Shown here in pieces: positions 16,046-23,838 of a stretch of 24,488 bases of DNA (position 1 is its first letter; each line of letters begins with the position of its first letter). Source of the stretch: Caryophanales bacterium UBA4100 (GTDB taxonomy: Bacteria; Bacillota; Bacilli; Paenibacillales; UBA4045). A program made the position numbers and the translations under genes. The stretch spans positions 19,064-43,551 of the forward strand of contig DFXU01000040.1 in the NCBI GenBank assembly GCA_002383285.1, read 5' to 3'. The notes beneath the pieces were generated by a model that was given only the letters and a program-made list of their open reading frames with translations, was not told the origin of the DNA and searched no databases.

Positions 16046-17005
16046 ATGCAATTTCCCACTACATTCAACGAAAATATCAAACCAACATTATGGGAAAGAT
16101 GGCGAAAGCAGAAAAGGCTATATCATAAATATCGTTATGTATATCCTCTGATTCTGCCGGGTTTCATTTTTTTCCTTATTTTCAAAATAGCGCCGATGTG
16201 GGGGTTGATATTTGCTTTTAAGGATTATAATCCATATGTTGGTTTGCTGAAAAGCGAATGGGTAGGGCTTCAGAATTTTATAGACTTTTTTTCGAATCAA
16301 TTTTTTTACATTATGTTTCGCAATACTTTGGTTATCAGCTTAATGGATTTATTGCTATATTTTCCAGCACCGGTAATTCTCGCTTTGTTACTTAGTGAAA
16401 TTCGATCAGCGAAGTTTAAACGATTAACTCAGTCGATCGTTTATATGCCTCACTTTTTATCGTGGGTAGTTATATCGGGAATCACTTTTTTCATGCTTTC
16501 TTCAGATATTGGACTTGTAAATAAGGTGATTGTTAATGGTGGTGGAGAGACAATATCCTTTCTCTCAGATCCGAAGCTGTTCTGGTGGGTCATTCTTGCA
16601 CAGAATACTTGGAAGGAAATTGGATGGGGGACGATATTATTCTTAGCTGCAATTAGCCAAATCGACCCTGTTCAATATGAAGCAGCAACGATTGACGGTG
16701 CAAGCCGGTTTCAAAAGCTAATGAATGTTACCGTTCCTTCCATTCTTCCTACCGTCATTGTGCTGTTCATACTAAGAATAGGGAATATAATGGATGTCGG
16801 CTTTGAGCAAGTGCTGCTAATGGGAAACCCATTCGTACGGAATGTTGCTGAAGTATTCGATACTTATGCTTATAGGCAGGGGATCAATCAAGGTAATTTT
16901 AGTATTGCTATAACCGTTGGTATATTCAAGGGTATTGGAGGTCTCATCATGGTAATGATCTCCAATCACATCGTCAAGAAGCTTGGACATAGCGGTATAT
17001 ATTGA
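16046..17005 (+). CDS. Sugar ABC transporter permease, LplB type
   Basis: Inner-membrane subunit of a CUT1-type carbohydrate importer, 319 residues. A basic cytoplasmic N-terminus (KRLYHKYRYVYPL) leads into six predicted membrane helices. The PGFIFFLIFKIAPMWGLIFAF start of TM1 and FKDYNPYVGL loop are hallmarks of LplB/YteP proteins. The EAA loop that contacts the ATPase reads YEAATIDGASRFQKL, about 100 residues from the C-terminus. The ending NHIVKKLGHSGIY is typical. AGAGGGGGTGG precedes the ATG at 16046. No ATP-binding subunit is encoded in the cluster; such importers commonly share MsmX, which is family knowledge. Confidence 0.95.
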   Translation: MQFPTTFNENIKPTLWERWRKQKRLYHKYRYVYPLILPGFIFFLIFKIAPMWGLIFAFKDYNPYVGLLKSEWVGLQNFIDFFSNQFFYIMFRNTLVISLMDLLLYFPAPVILALLLSEIRSAKFKRLTQSIVYMPHFLSWVVISGITFFMLSSDIGLVNKVIVNGGGETISFLSDPKLFWWVILAQNTWKEIGWGTILFLAAISQIDPVQYEAATIDGASRFQKLMNVTVPSILPTVIVLFILRIGNIMDVGFEQVLLMGNPFVRNVAEVFDTYAYRQGINQGNFSIAITVGIFKGIGGLIMVMISNHIVKKLGHSGIY

Positions 17006-17055
17006 TCGTGTTATCGCGGATAAATATATATGACTTGGGCAGAGGAGGTGAGGAT

Positions 17056-17925
17056 GTGCAAAGTAAGCGTATTACAATAGCTGATATTTTTATTTACGTC
17101 ATCGTCAGTCTAATCTCATTAATTTCAGTGGCTCCATTTATTTATGTCTTCAGTATTTCGTTAACGGATCCATCCGTATATGTCCCATATAAGCTGTACC
17201 TCATACCAGAAAAATTTTCGTTTTCATCTTATTCTTACATCCTTTCTACGCCGAGTTTCATCAACGCGATTAAGAACACTATCATTATCACTATTGTGGG
17301 GACAGCTTTGAATATAGCTTTTACCTTCACCATGGCTTATGGACTGACCAAGAAAGAATTGCCACACAGGGGCTTGGTCATGGGCATCGTAATCTTTACC
17401 CTATTGTTCAGTGCAGGTATCGTGCCTAATTACCTTCTTGTTAAAAATCTTGGTTTAATGAACAGCTATTGGGCTCTAATCCTCCCTGCACTGACCAATT
17501 CATGGATGCTAATTATTGCCAAGAGCTTTATTGATTCCTTACCTGTTGAGCTTGAGGAGTCTGCCAAGATTGACGGCTGCAATGAGATAGGGATTTTCTT
17601 TCGAATTATTATGCCGCTTTCTAAAGCTTCTATTGCTACCCTAACTCTATTCTTTGCGGTTTTTCATTGGAACACTTATTTTACAGCACTCATTTATATG
17701 AATGATGCTGATAAACAAACCCTCCAAGTGTATGTGAAATCGCTTCTTATAGATGCATCTACCTCGGGTGCAGGGGATACAGGTTTAGCGGATTTACTCA
17801 ATCTACCTTCTGAGACAGTACGTATGGCCACAGTAGTATTAGCTATGGCGCCGATCATGGCTGTCTATCCATTTGTACAAAGATATTTTATTAAGGGTGT
17901 CATGCTAGGTTCTATTAAGGGCTAA
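17056..17925 (+). CDS. Sugar ABC transporter permease, YtcP type
   Basis: Second permease of the same importer, 289 residues with six predicted helices. The loop SISLTDPSVYVPYKLYLIPEKFS and the middle segment LFSAGIVPNYLLVKNLGLMNSYW are typical of YtcP/YesQ. The EAA loop reads LEESAKIDGCNEIGIFFRI. The C-terminus YPFVQRYFIKGVMLGSIKG is the conserved family ending. The start is GTG 17056, five bases after a perfect AGGAGGTG (17043-17050). A TTG at 17002 would add 18 residues and overlap the previous stop but has no such site. It forms the heterodimeric channel with the preceding gene. Confidence 0.93.
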   Translation: MQSKRITIADIFIYVIVSLISLISVAPFIYVFSISLTDPSVYVPYKLYLIPEKFSFSSYSYILSTPSFINAIKNTIIITIVGTALNIAFTFTMAYGLTKKELPHRGLVMGIVIFTLLFSAGIVPNYLLVKNLGLMNSYWALILPALTNSWMLIIAKSFIDSLPVELEESAKIDGCNEIGIFFRIIMPLSKASIATLTLFFAVFHWNTYFTALIYMNDADKQTLQVYVKSLLIDASTSGAGDTGLADLLNLPSETVRMATVVLAMAPIMAVYPFVQRYFIKGVMLGSIKG

Positions 17926-17945
17926 AAATTGAGGGAGGTTTACCA

Positions 17946-19493
17946 ATGAATAAAAAAATCAAAGGATTGATATACACGTTATGCATTCTTGTTATAGTTT
18001 CAGTGCTATTAGCAGCTTGCTCATCAACAAACGATCCAGACAACTCTTTAGAAAATATAGAGAAAACTCAAGACTCTATTAATTCGACTAAAAAAGTTGC
18101 TTCGGAGGATCCGTTGGTTTTCACAGGGATAGCTAACCTTTTTGCTAATGCACCTGCCAAGGATAGTGTTTTTTGGAAAACGATGGAGGAAAAGTTTAAT
18201 GTGGATTACACGGTTAACTGGTCACCTCAAGATAATTATCAGGAAAAGCTGGATCTTGTCCTAGCTTCTGGAGATATACCTGACGTTATGCAGATTACCA
18301 ACACCACTGCCCCTAGTAATCTGAGAGCGGCCAATGCTGGTGCATTCTGGGACTTGACAGAGGCTCTTGGTGATTTTAGTAACTATCCAAACTTCAAGAA
18401 ACTTAATCCGAGTGCATGGATTTTAAGTAAGGTTGAAGGAAAGAACTATTTTATCCCAAGGACACGCGGTAATCTCGATTCTGCTTTGTTCATCAGACAA
18501 GATTGGCTTGACACTTTGAAGCTAGAAGTACCGACTACGATGGAAGAGTTTGCCGAAGTTATGAAAGTTATTGCTAAGAGTGATCCTGATGGAAACGGCA
18601 AGATAGATACAATTGGTGTCGTTCCAAATCCTGGATATTTCGCAGCGGCATTTGGCACAAGCGATCCCGTTCGTGACAGCAATGGGGGCATAATCCATAT
18701 GAATCTTACTTCTAATTATGCAGACTATGTAGAATATATGCGAGAGCTCTATGAAGCGGGAGCTATCGCCGATGAATTCGCATTATTTACCGGCACGCAG
18801 CAGGAGGAAATGTTCATGACGGGGCGTTCAGCCACCTTTGTCAAAAATTCTTGGCATAAGTTCCGTATGGAGGAGGAAACTGCCAAATCAGATCCTGCGG
18901 CTGACGTCACCTTAATTCCGCACATAAAGGGACCTAAAGGTTATGCTCATATTTATGATTTAGGATACTTTGGCGGGATGGCCATCTCAAAAAAGGTGGA
19001 TGAAGAGAAAATGCTGAGAATATTAAAATTCTTTGATGCAACATCAGCTGAAGAAAACTATAATTTCGTGAATTTTGGTATTGAAGGTGTTCATTATACG
19101 ATCGTGGATGGGTTCCCTTCTCTTACCGAAGAAGGAAAGAAGGAAGTGAATAACTCGTTCAATGCTCCTTTCATATTCGCTACCAATGAGTTTGCAAAGG
19201 TGGACAGTCCTTTAGCACCGATGGACTATAATCTTCAGACTAGAGAGGAAATGAAGGAACTTTATAAAATTGAAGGCAAAGTTGATATTTTTAGAGTATT
19301 GCAGTCTGATGCTTGGACCAAAGAATGGTCTAAGATTCAGGATGAGTTTGAATCCATAGAGGCGAGAGCGATCTCTGGAGCCATTACTATGGAAGAGTTC
19401 AGATCATATCAGCAGAAATTAGTTGAGAATCCGGATATTATTGCCTCCTTCTCAGAGTTTGCAAAGAGCTATGAAGAGTTCTTCGGAGAATAA
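17946..19493 (+). CDS. Lipoprotein extracellular solute-binding protein (LplA type)
   Basis: Substrate receptor of the importer, anchored outside the membrane. The N-terminus MNKKIKG, a hydrophobic stretch and lipobox LLAAC place the lipid-modified Cys at residue 25. The 515 residues fit the large LplA/YtcQ cluster-B binding proteins. VDYTVNWSPQDNYQEKLDL and LASGDIPDVM follow the family pattern, and SDPDGNGKIDTIG is the usual EF-hand-like calcium loop. GGGAGGT lies eight bases before the ATG at 17946. The substrate is unknown; this family takes oligosaccharides of plant polysaccharides. A terminator-like hairpin follows, which would let this subunit be made in excess over the downstream genes. 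Confidence 0.95.
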   Translation: MNKKIKGLIYTLCILVIVSVLLAACSSTNDPDNSLENIEKTQDSINSTKKVASEDPLVFTGIANLFANAPAKDSVFWKTMEEKFNVDYTVNWSPQDNYQEKLDLVLASGDIPDVMQITNTTAPSNLRAANAGAFWDLTEALGDFSNYPNFKKLNPSAWILSKVEGKNYFIPRTRGNLDSALFIRQDWLDTLKLEVPTTMEEFAEVMKVIAKSDPDGNGKIDTIGVVPNPGYFAAAFGTSDPVRDSNGGIIHMNLTSNYADYVEYMRELYEAGAIADEFALFTGTQQEEMFMTGRSATFVKNSWHKFRMEEETAKSDPAADVTLIPHIKGPKGYAHIYDLGYFGGMAISKKVDEEKMLRILKFFDATSAEENYNFVNFGIEGVHYTIVDGFPSLTEEGKKEVNNSFNAPFIFATNEFAKVDSPLAPMDYNLQTREEMKELYKIEGKVDIFRVLQSDAWTKEWSKIQDEFESIEARAISGAITMEEFRSYQQKLVENPDIIASFSEFAKSYEEFFGE

Positions 19494-19503
19494 CAGGAGT
19501 TGT

Positions 19504-19538
19504 GGTACAGGTGCCGATGTGACTGTACCGTCATTTTT
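19504..19538 (+). terminator. Internal terminator-like hairpin after the binding-protein gene
   Basis: GGTACAG (19504-19510) pairs perfectly with CTGTACC (19523-19529) around a 12-nt loop, followed by GTCATTTTT. Only 7 bp, so probably partial termination or a 3'-end stabiliser separating the abundant binding-protein message from the genes downstream. Confidence 0.5.
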
Positions 19539-19577
19539 CAAATACTATAAAGAACTCATAATTAGGAGAGATGTATA

Positions 19578-20867
19578 ATGTTTATCAAAGAAGTTGCAGC
19601 AAGCCTATACCCATGGGACTTAGCCGATGAGGGAGTAGAGACCTGTGTAGACAATGTTGTCCAACGTAGCCTAGTCAACAGTGTCTATCTAGTAGGGATC
19701 ATGCATAAGGAAAAAAGACCATTAACAAACTTATTCTATCCCCATAACACGAAAAGAAAATTTTATCTACCTGAAGACAGTCGTATATATTATCGAATGG
19801 ACGAGAATAACTTCAAGAATACGCCTTTAAAGCCTCTGTATACAACTAGAGGATTCCTACAGGAAAAGGATTGGTTAGATGAGCTTACTGTATATGGCAG
19901 GAAAAACAACTTAAAAACAGGTGCCGAAATATCACATACCTTCTTTGACTGCGAAGTAGCAAAGAGAGACTTCCCTGATGTGCTGCAGAAGAATATACAT
20001 GGTGATATTATTGAAAGGCATTATTGCTGTAATAACGATGATGTAAAGGAATATATGAAAGCGATCTTCTATGATACTGTGAAGAATCATGACATAGATT
20101 TTATTCAAACGTGCATGATGCTATTTGCAACTGGCGAACCAGTAAAGGCCCCTTGGTTCATGGAGAATGATCCTGAGAATAAGGTTGGTGCATTACTCGG
20201 GGTAGTTAAAGGTGGATGCTTCTGTAATCATTGCAGGAAAAAAGCGATTGATACGGGTTATGACTGGGATAAGATAGTGAATGACCTAAAGGGGCTAGAG
20301 CAATTGGTTTATGCGACCGCTTACCACAATCTTGATTCCGTGATGGATAACCACCTTCTAATGGGAAGTGATTTGCTGGAAACTGGTTTACTTCTAGAAT
20401 ATCCATCCTTGTATCAATTTTTGGAATTCCGTATGAATTCAATTGCTGAATTGTTCAAAGAAATTAATATCTCCATTAAGTCCGCTAATAAAAAAGTTGA
20501 TTTCAGATATAACAATTACCTTAAATATCCTGAGCTTGCCGGATTAGATTTTGCTGCTGTAAAGGATTACCTGGATTCAGTTAGAGATTCAGATTATTCA
20601 GAACAGCATGGGGCTCCTGACAGGTTTAAGAGGAAGAAGAATACATTGCTAAAAATAAGACGAGGGATTGGTTATGATAAAAACCTGATTGCAGCATTTG
20701 CACCACGACCGAACGCAACGCCGGAGCTAGTCCGTGAAAGCATTAAAATTCTAAGTACGCTTGGTATCGATGGCTTATCACTAGGTCATTATGACGGAGC
20801 GACAATGGAACTTCTTGATGCAGTGAAACAGGGCATGCAGGAAGCCGGAATCGAAATTAGAATATAA
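19578..20867 (+). CDS. Uncharacterised TIM-barrel-like protein with CFCNHC motif (paralogue 1)
   Basis: I do not recognise a named family. The protein has 429 residues, no signal peptide and no membrane helix, so it is cytoplasmic. Strand-end motifs spaced along the whole length suggest a (beta/alpha)8 barrel of glycoside-hydrolase type: YPWD at 11-14, EKRPL at 45-49, GAEISH with E117, IQTC at 176-179, VDFR at 307-310, DYSEQ with E342, APRPNATPEL from 375, and DGLSLGHYDGAT at the end. E117 and E342 are conserved in the paralogue and are the best catalytic candidates. A GGCFCNHC cluster (C214, C216, C219) could bind a metal. It resembles the many hypothetical glycosyl-hydrolase-like TIM barrels in bacteria. 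Its place in a sugar sensing and uptake operon supports oligosaccharide processing. TTAGGAGAG precedes the ATG. Confidence 0.85.
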   Translation: MFIKEVAASLYPWDLADEGVETCVDNVVQRSLVNSVYLVGIMHKEKRPLTNLFYPHNTKRKFYLPEDSRIYYRMDENNFKNTPLKPLYTTRGFLQEKDWLDELTVYGRKNNLKTGAEISHTFFDCEVAKRDFPDVLQKNIHGDIIERHYCCNNDDVKEYMKAIFYDTVKNHDIDFIQTCMMLFATGEPVKAPWFMENDPENKVGALLGVVKGGCFCNHCRKKAIDTGYDWDKIVNDLKGLEQLVYATAYHNLDSVMDNHLLMGSDLLETGLLLEYPSLYQFLEFRMNSIAELFKEINISIKSANKKVDFRYNNYLKYPELAGLDFAAVKDYLDSVRDSDYSEQHGAPDRFKRKKNTLLKIRRGIGYDKNLIAAFAPRPNATPELVRESIKILSTLGIDGLSLGHYDGATMELLDAVKQGMQEAGIEIRI

Positions 20868-20878
20868 TTGCTGTCGGA

Positions 20879-20904
20879 CCTTCTGCTGTGTTCAGAAGGA
20901 GGGG
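20879..20904 (+). promoter_or_regulatory. Hairpin overlapping the ribosome binding site of the response regulator
   Basis: CCTTCTG (20879-20885) pairs perfectly with CAGAAGG (20893-20899) around a 7-nt loop. The right arm runs into AGAAGGAGGGG, the ribosome binding site of the gene starting at 20908, so folding would partly hide it and lower translation of the regulator. No U-tract follows. Confidence 0.5.
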
Positions 20905-20907
20905 TTT

Positions 20908-22371
20908 ATGTATAGCGTATTATTGGTTGATGATGAGTATTGGTCTTTAGATGGATTACGAATGCTGTTTGATTGGGATAGTATGGGCTTCTATGTAATT
21001 GATCAGGTAACTGATGCCTCAGAAGCCTTCGACATCATATGCAGTAAAAACCCAGACGTGGTTTTTACTGACATTAGAATGCCGGAGATAACCGGCATTG
21101 AATTGCTGAATATGTCTAGGCAAGCTGGAATGAGTAGTGAATTTGTAATCATGAGTGGGTTTGCTGAATTTGAATATGCACAAGAAGCCCTGCGATTTGG
21201 AGCTTTTGACTATCATCTTAAGCCAATCGATCCTGAAATCAGCATGCCTTTGCTCCAAAAGCTGAAGATCCGGCTAGAGCAGAAAGAAATTGAGCGTAGT
21301 GTGAATATGTATAAAGAAATAACTAGAGGTATGAGTAATCCGCTAGAACTATTAAAAAAAAATCATTATGTACCCTTAGGAGCGTACTGGCAGGTAATTA
21401 CCTTGTGTGGATGCGATAGTCGGGATCAAGGTGAGCTATCCTGCGATATGAAAAAACTGAATTCTTATAAATTCAAGCTTGAGAATGGGAATATAACGTT
21501 CATAGTTAGTGGTGCTTTATCACTCGGGGATGAAGTGTCAGCGATCATGGATAAATGGTCTCAGCATAGTAAGCTTAGTATTGGACTAAGCAATGTTTCG
21601 AATAATGCCGATAATTTAGTAAGTCTCATTAGAGAAGCAGCTATGGCAGCCTCCAATGCTTTTATTAATGGAAGTTCAGGAATGATAAGATTTAATTCTA
21701 ATCGAAATACTGAGCTTGAGAACGTAGTAATGAAAACAGAAAAGTTGTTGATGATTAAAAATTTTGACGAGATTAGTTCATTAATGGACAGCATTCCCGG
21801 CATTTTTGAAAGTGGAGATTTGGGAATTTATCATGTTACTATTCTATGGAATCAACTAGCTATCTTGATTAGCAAACGACTAGATGGTGATTCTCCTATG
21901 ACTAAATTTGATTTCTTCGATCACAAGGAAATACTTAATAGGTTCCAGAATCTACATGTGATGTGTGAGCATCTTAAGGAGTTGCTAAGGAATATATGCA
22001 ATTATTCCGAGCAAGACGAGGCCAGACCGAATAACTACAATACAAATTTTATAGCTTTACTAGAGTTTGTGACTTTGAACTTTAATCAGGATTTATCATT
22101 ACGAGAGCTTGCAGAAAATCACTTTCTTAACATGAGCTATTGCAGTGAGCTATTCAGAAAAGTTACAGGATATACGTTTAGTGACTATGTCACAAAGCTT
22201 CGAATGGAATTAGCTGCGGAGCTCATTCAATCAGATCAGCATACGGCTGACATCATTAGTCGGATGACAGGCTATAACGATTATTATTACTTTTGCAAGG
22301 TATTCAAAAAATTTCATGGGTTATCACCAACGAAGTTTAAGCAAAAAATGATTGAAAATAACAGCATTTAA
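20908..22371 (+). CDS. YesN-type AraC-family response regulator
   Basis: Response regulator with an N-terminal receiver and C-terminal AraC helix-turn-helix, 487 residues, the expected partner of the YesM-type kinase at 14169. The receiver shows VDDE at 7-10, phosphoacceptor D55 in VVFTDIRMPEITG, and the Lys of HLKPID. A long middle linker of about 240 residues has no recognisable domain. The last 100 residues are an AraC pair of helix-turn-helix motifs: DLSLRELAENHFLNMSYCSE, then TADIISRMTGYNDYYYFCKV, with the terminal LSPTKFKQK. The start at 20908 follows AGAAGGAGGGG. It is separated from its kinase by four genes and sits between the two paralogous barrel genes, 14 nt before the second. Confidence 0.93.
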   Translation: MYSVLLVDDEYWSLDGLRMLFDWDSMGFYVIDQVTDASEAFDIICSKNPDVVFTDIRMPEITGIELLNMSRQAGMSSEFVIMSGFAEFEYAQEALRFGAFDYHLKPIDPEISMPLLQKLKIRLEQKEIERSVNMYKEITRGMSNPLELLKKNHYVPLGAYWQVITLCGCDSRDQGELSCDMKKLNSYKFKLENGNITFIVSGALSLGDEVSAIMDKWSQHSKLSIGLSNVSNNADNLVSLIREAAMAASNAFINGSSGMIRFNSNRNTELENVVMKTEKLLMIKNFDEISSLMDSIPGIFESGDLGIYHVTILWNQLAILISKRLDGDSPMTKFDFFDHKEILNRFQNLHVMCEHLKELLRNICNYSEQDEARPNNYNTNFIALLEFVTLNFNQDLSLRELAENHFLNMSYCSELFRKVTGYTFSDYVTKLRMELAAELIQSDQHTADIISRMTGYNDYYYFCKVFKKFHGLSPTKFKQKMIENNSI

Positions 22372-22385
22372 CAGGAGGGAATTAT

Positions 22386-23654
22386 ATGTATTGGAAAGAA
22401 TTGACGACGGGTATATATCCATGGGATATGCATGACGAAGGAATTGAGAACGTCTTAGATAATCTACAAAATCATGCGGGCAACAATGCGGCTTATATGC
22501 TCGCAGTCATGCATCATGAAAAACGTCCGCTTCATGATAATTACTACCATCATAATCCAATACGCAAACGTTATCTTGCGGAAGACAGCCGAAGCTACTT
22601 TACCATTCATCCCGAATCCTACAAGAATTCAAGAATCAAGCCCTTGCCAAGTGATCGCGAATTCCTCAAAGGAACAGATTGGTTGGAGATCTTTACAAAG
22701 GCACTTCGCAAACGCGGAATGAGTCCTGGAGCAGAGATATCGCATACACCACTCGACTCTGTGAGGGGAGCCGGAGAATTCTCGGATTGTATTCAGCGTG
22801 ATATATATGGAAATGCACCCGATCATAGACATTTCACTAATCAACAGCTTTGCTGGAACAGTCCAGATGCCAGGGCATACATGTGCGCGATAGCTACTGA
22901 CCTTGTCACTCATTACGATATAGATATGATACAGACCTGCTCCTTCCTGTATAATCAAGGTAAGCTTGGTATTCATCCTTGTCTGGGTGTCACACTAGGT
23001 GGCTGCTTCTGTAATAACTGTGAGAGGGAGGCACGCAAAGCAGGATTGGATTGGGATCTAATCAGAGATACGGTACGACATTATGCAGATATAATGAATA
23101 GGGCAACCTTACAATCGAATGAAGATTGGCTGACATTACAAAGAGGTGATTCATCAGCTGTTATGTTCTTAATAGAGCGTCCTGAGCTTTATCAATGGTT
23201 GAAATTCCGCACGGAATCGACTACAAGATACTTTAAGGAATTATCGGAAGCCATTCATACAGCCAATCCAAAGGTTGACTTCCGCTTCAACACCTGTTGG
23301 CCGGAAGCCGAATTTATTGGACAGGATCTAACGCAGATAGGTAAGTATGTAGATTCTATCCGCATCATGGACTATGCTGAACAGACAGGTGATGAGGAAA
23401 AGGTATTAAATAAAGAGAAATGGTTATCCAATGTAAGACGCCAGATTGGTGAAGACAAGCCTATCATTGATTGTATCGCACCTCGAGCTAAGGCAACACC
23501 TGAATTAATCAAGAAAGGAATAAAAACGGTTGCACTCGGTGGAGCTGATGGCTTATCTTATGGCTTCTATGATGGAGCAACGATTCGAAAGCTTCAGGCT
23601 ATAAAAGAAGGTATGGAAGAATGCGAAATTACACTAAGGAATTATTCGAAATGA
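22386..23654 (+). CDS. Uncharacterised TIM-barrel-like protein with CFCNNC motif (paralogue 2)
   Basis: A paralogue of the protein at 19578, about 40 % identical by eye and collinear throughout; 422 residues, cytoplasmic. Shared motifs: YPWD and DEG near the N-terminus, HEKRPL, EDSR, GAEISHT with E117, IQTC, GGCFCNNC with C207, C209 and C212, VDFR, DYAEQ with E332, IAPRAKATPEL, and DGLSYGFYDGAT. Conservation of both Glu and all three Cys across the divergent pair argues that they matter. It differs around 125-150 and in the 180-200 segment, which would lie near the barrel rim, so the two may act on different ligands or successive steps, or form a heteromer. AGGAGGG precedes the ATG, 14 nt after the regulator stop. 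It is the last gene of the cassette. Confidence 0.85.
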   Translation: MYWKELTTGIYPWDMHDEGIENVLDNLQNHAGNNAAYMLAVMHHEKRPLHDNYYHHNPIRKRYLAEDSRSYFTIHPESYKNSRIKPLPSDREFLKGTDWLEIFTKALRKRGMSPGAEISHTPLDSVRGAGEFSDCIQRDIYGNAPDHRHFTNQQLCWNSPDARAYMCAIATDLVTHYDIDMIQTCSFLYNQGKLGIHPCLGVTLGGCFCNNCEREARKAGLDWDLIRDTVRHYADIMNRATLQSNEDWLTLQRGDSSAVMFLIERPELYQWLKFRTESTTRYFKELSEAIHTANPKVDFRFNTCWPEAEFIGQDLTQIGKYVDSIRIMDYAEQTGDEEKVLNKEKWLSNVRRQIGEDKPIIDCIAPRAKATPELIKKGIKTVALGGADGLSYGFYDGATIRKLQAIKEGMEECEITLRNYSK

Positions 23655-23685
23655 CAGCTTTTTGATTGACGGTCTGATTGTAGAA

Positions 23686-23719
23686 GGGAAGCAGTGTGGT
23701 TTATACTGCTTCTCTTTTT
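23686..23719 (+). terminator. Rho-independent terminator closing the sensor-transport cassette
   Basis: GGGAAGCAGT (23686-23695) pairs with ACTGCTTCTC (23705-23714), ten positions with one G-U, followed by TTTTT. It lies 31 nt after the stop of the second barrel gene. Confidence 0.85.
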
Positions 23720-23750
23720 GCATCTGTTTTTTCTGATATATACAATGGGA

Positions 23751-23779
23751 TTGACCTGATGCGAAGTTAATGATAAATT
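23751..23779 (+). promoter_or_regulatory. Candidate sigma-A promoter of the malic enzyme gene
   Basis: TTGACC, 17-bp spacer, TAAATT. Transcription would start near 23786 and include the palindrome at 23801-23816 in the leader. An alternative -10 (TATAAT, 23807-23812) lies inside that palindrome. Confidence 0.45.
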
Positions 23780-23800
23780 ATATTCATCAACATAAACAAA

Positions 23801-23816
23801 GTTCATTATAATGAAC
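23801..23816. promoter_or_regulatory. Perfect 16-bp palindrome upstream of the malic enzyme
   Basis: GTTCATTATAATGAAC equals its own reverse complement. It lies 9 nt before the purine-rich ribosome binding site GGAGGG and contains TATAAT in its centre. A repressor operator is the simplest reading. Confidence 0.5.
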
Positions 23817-23838
23817 AATTTGATTTGGAGGGAAGCTA

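Noticed and set aside
22629..22976. A 115-codon - strand frame opposite the second barrel gene
   Set aside because: Shadow of a gene supported by its paralogue; composition and lack of a start signal argue against it.
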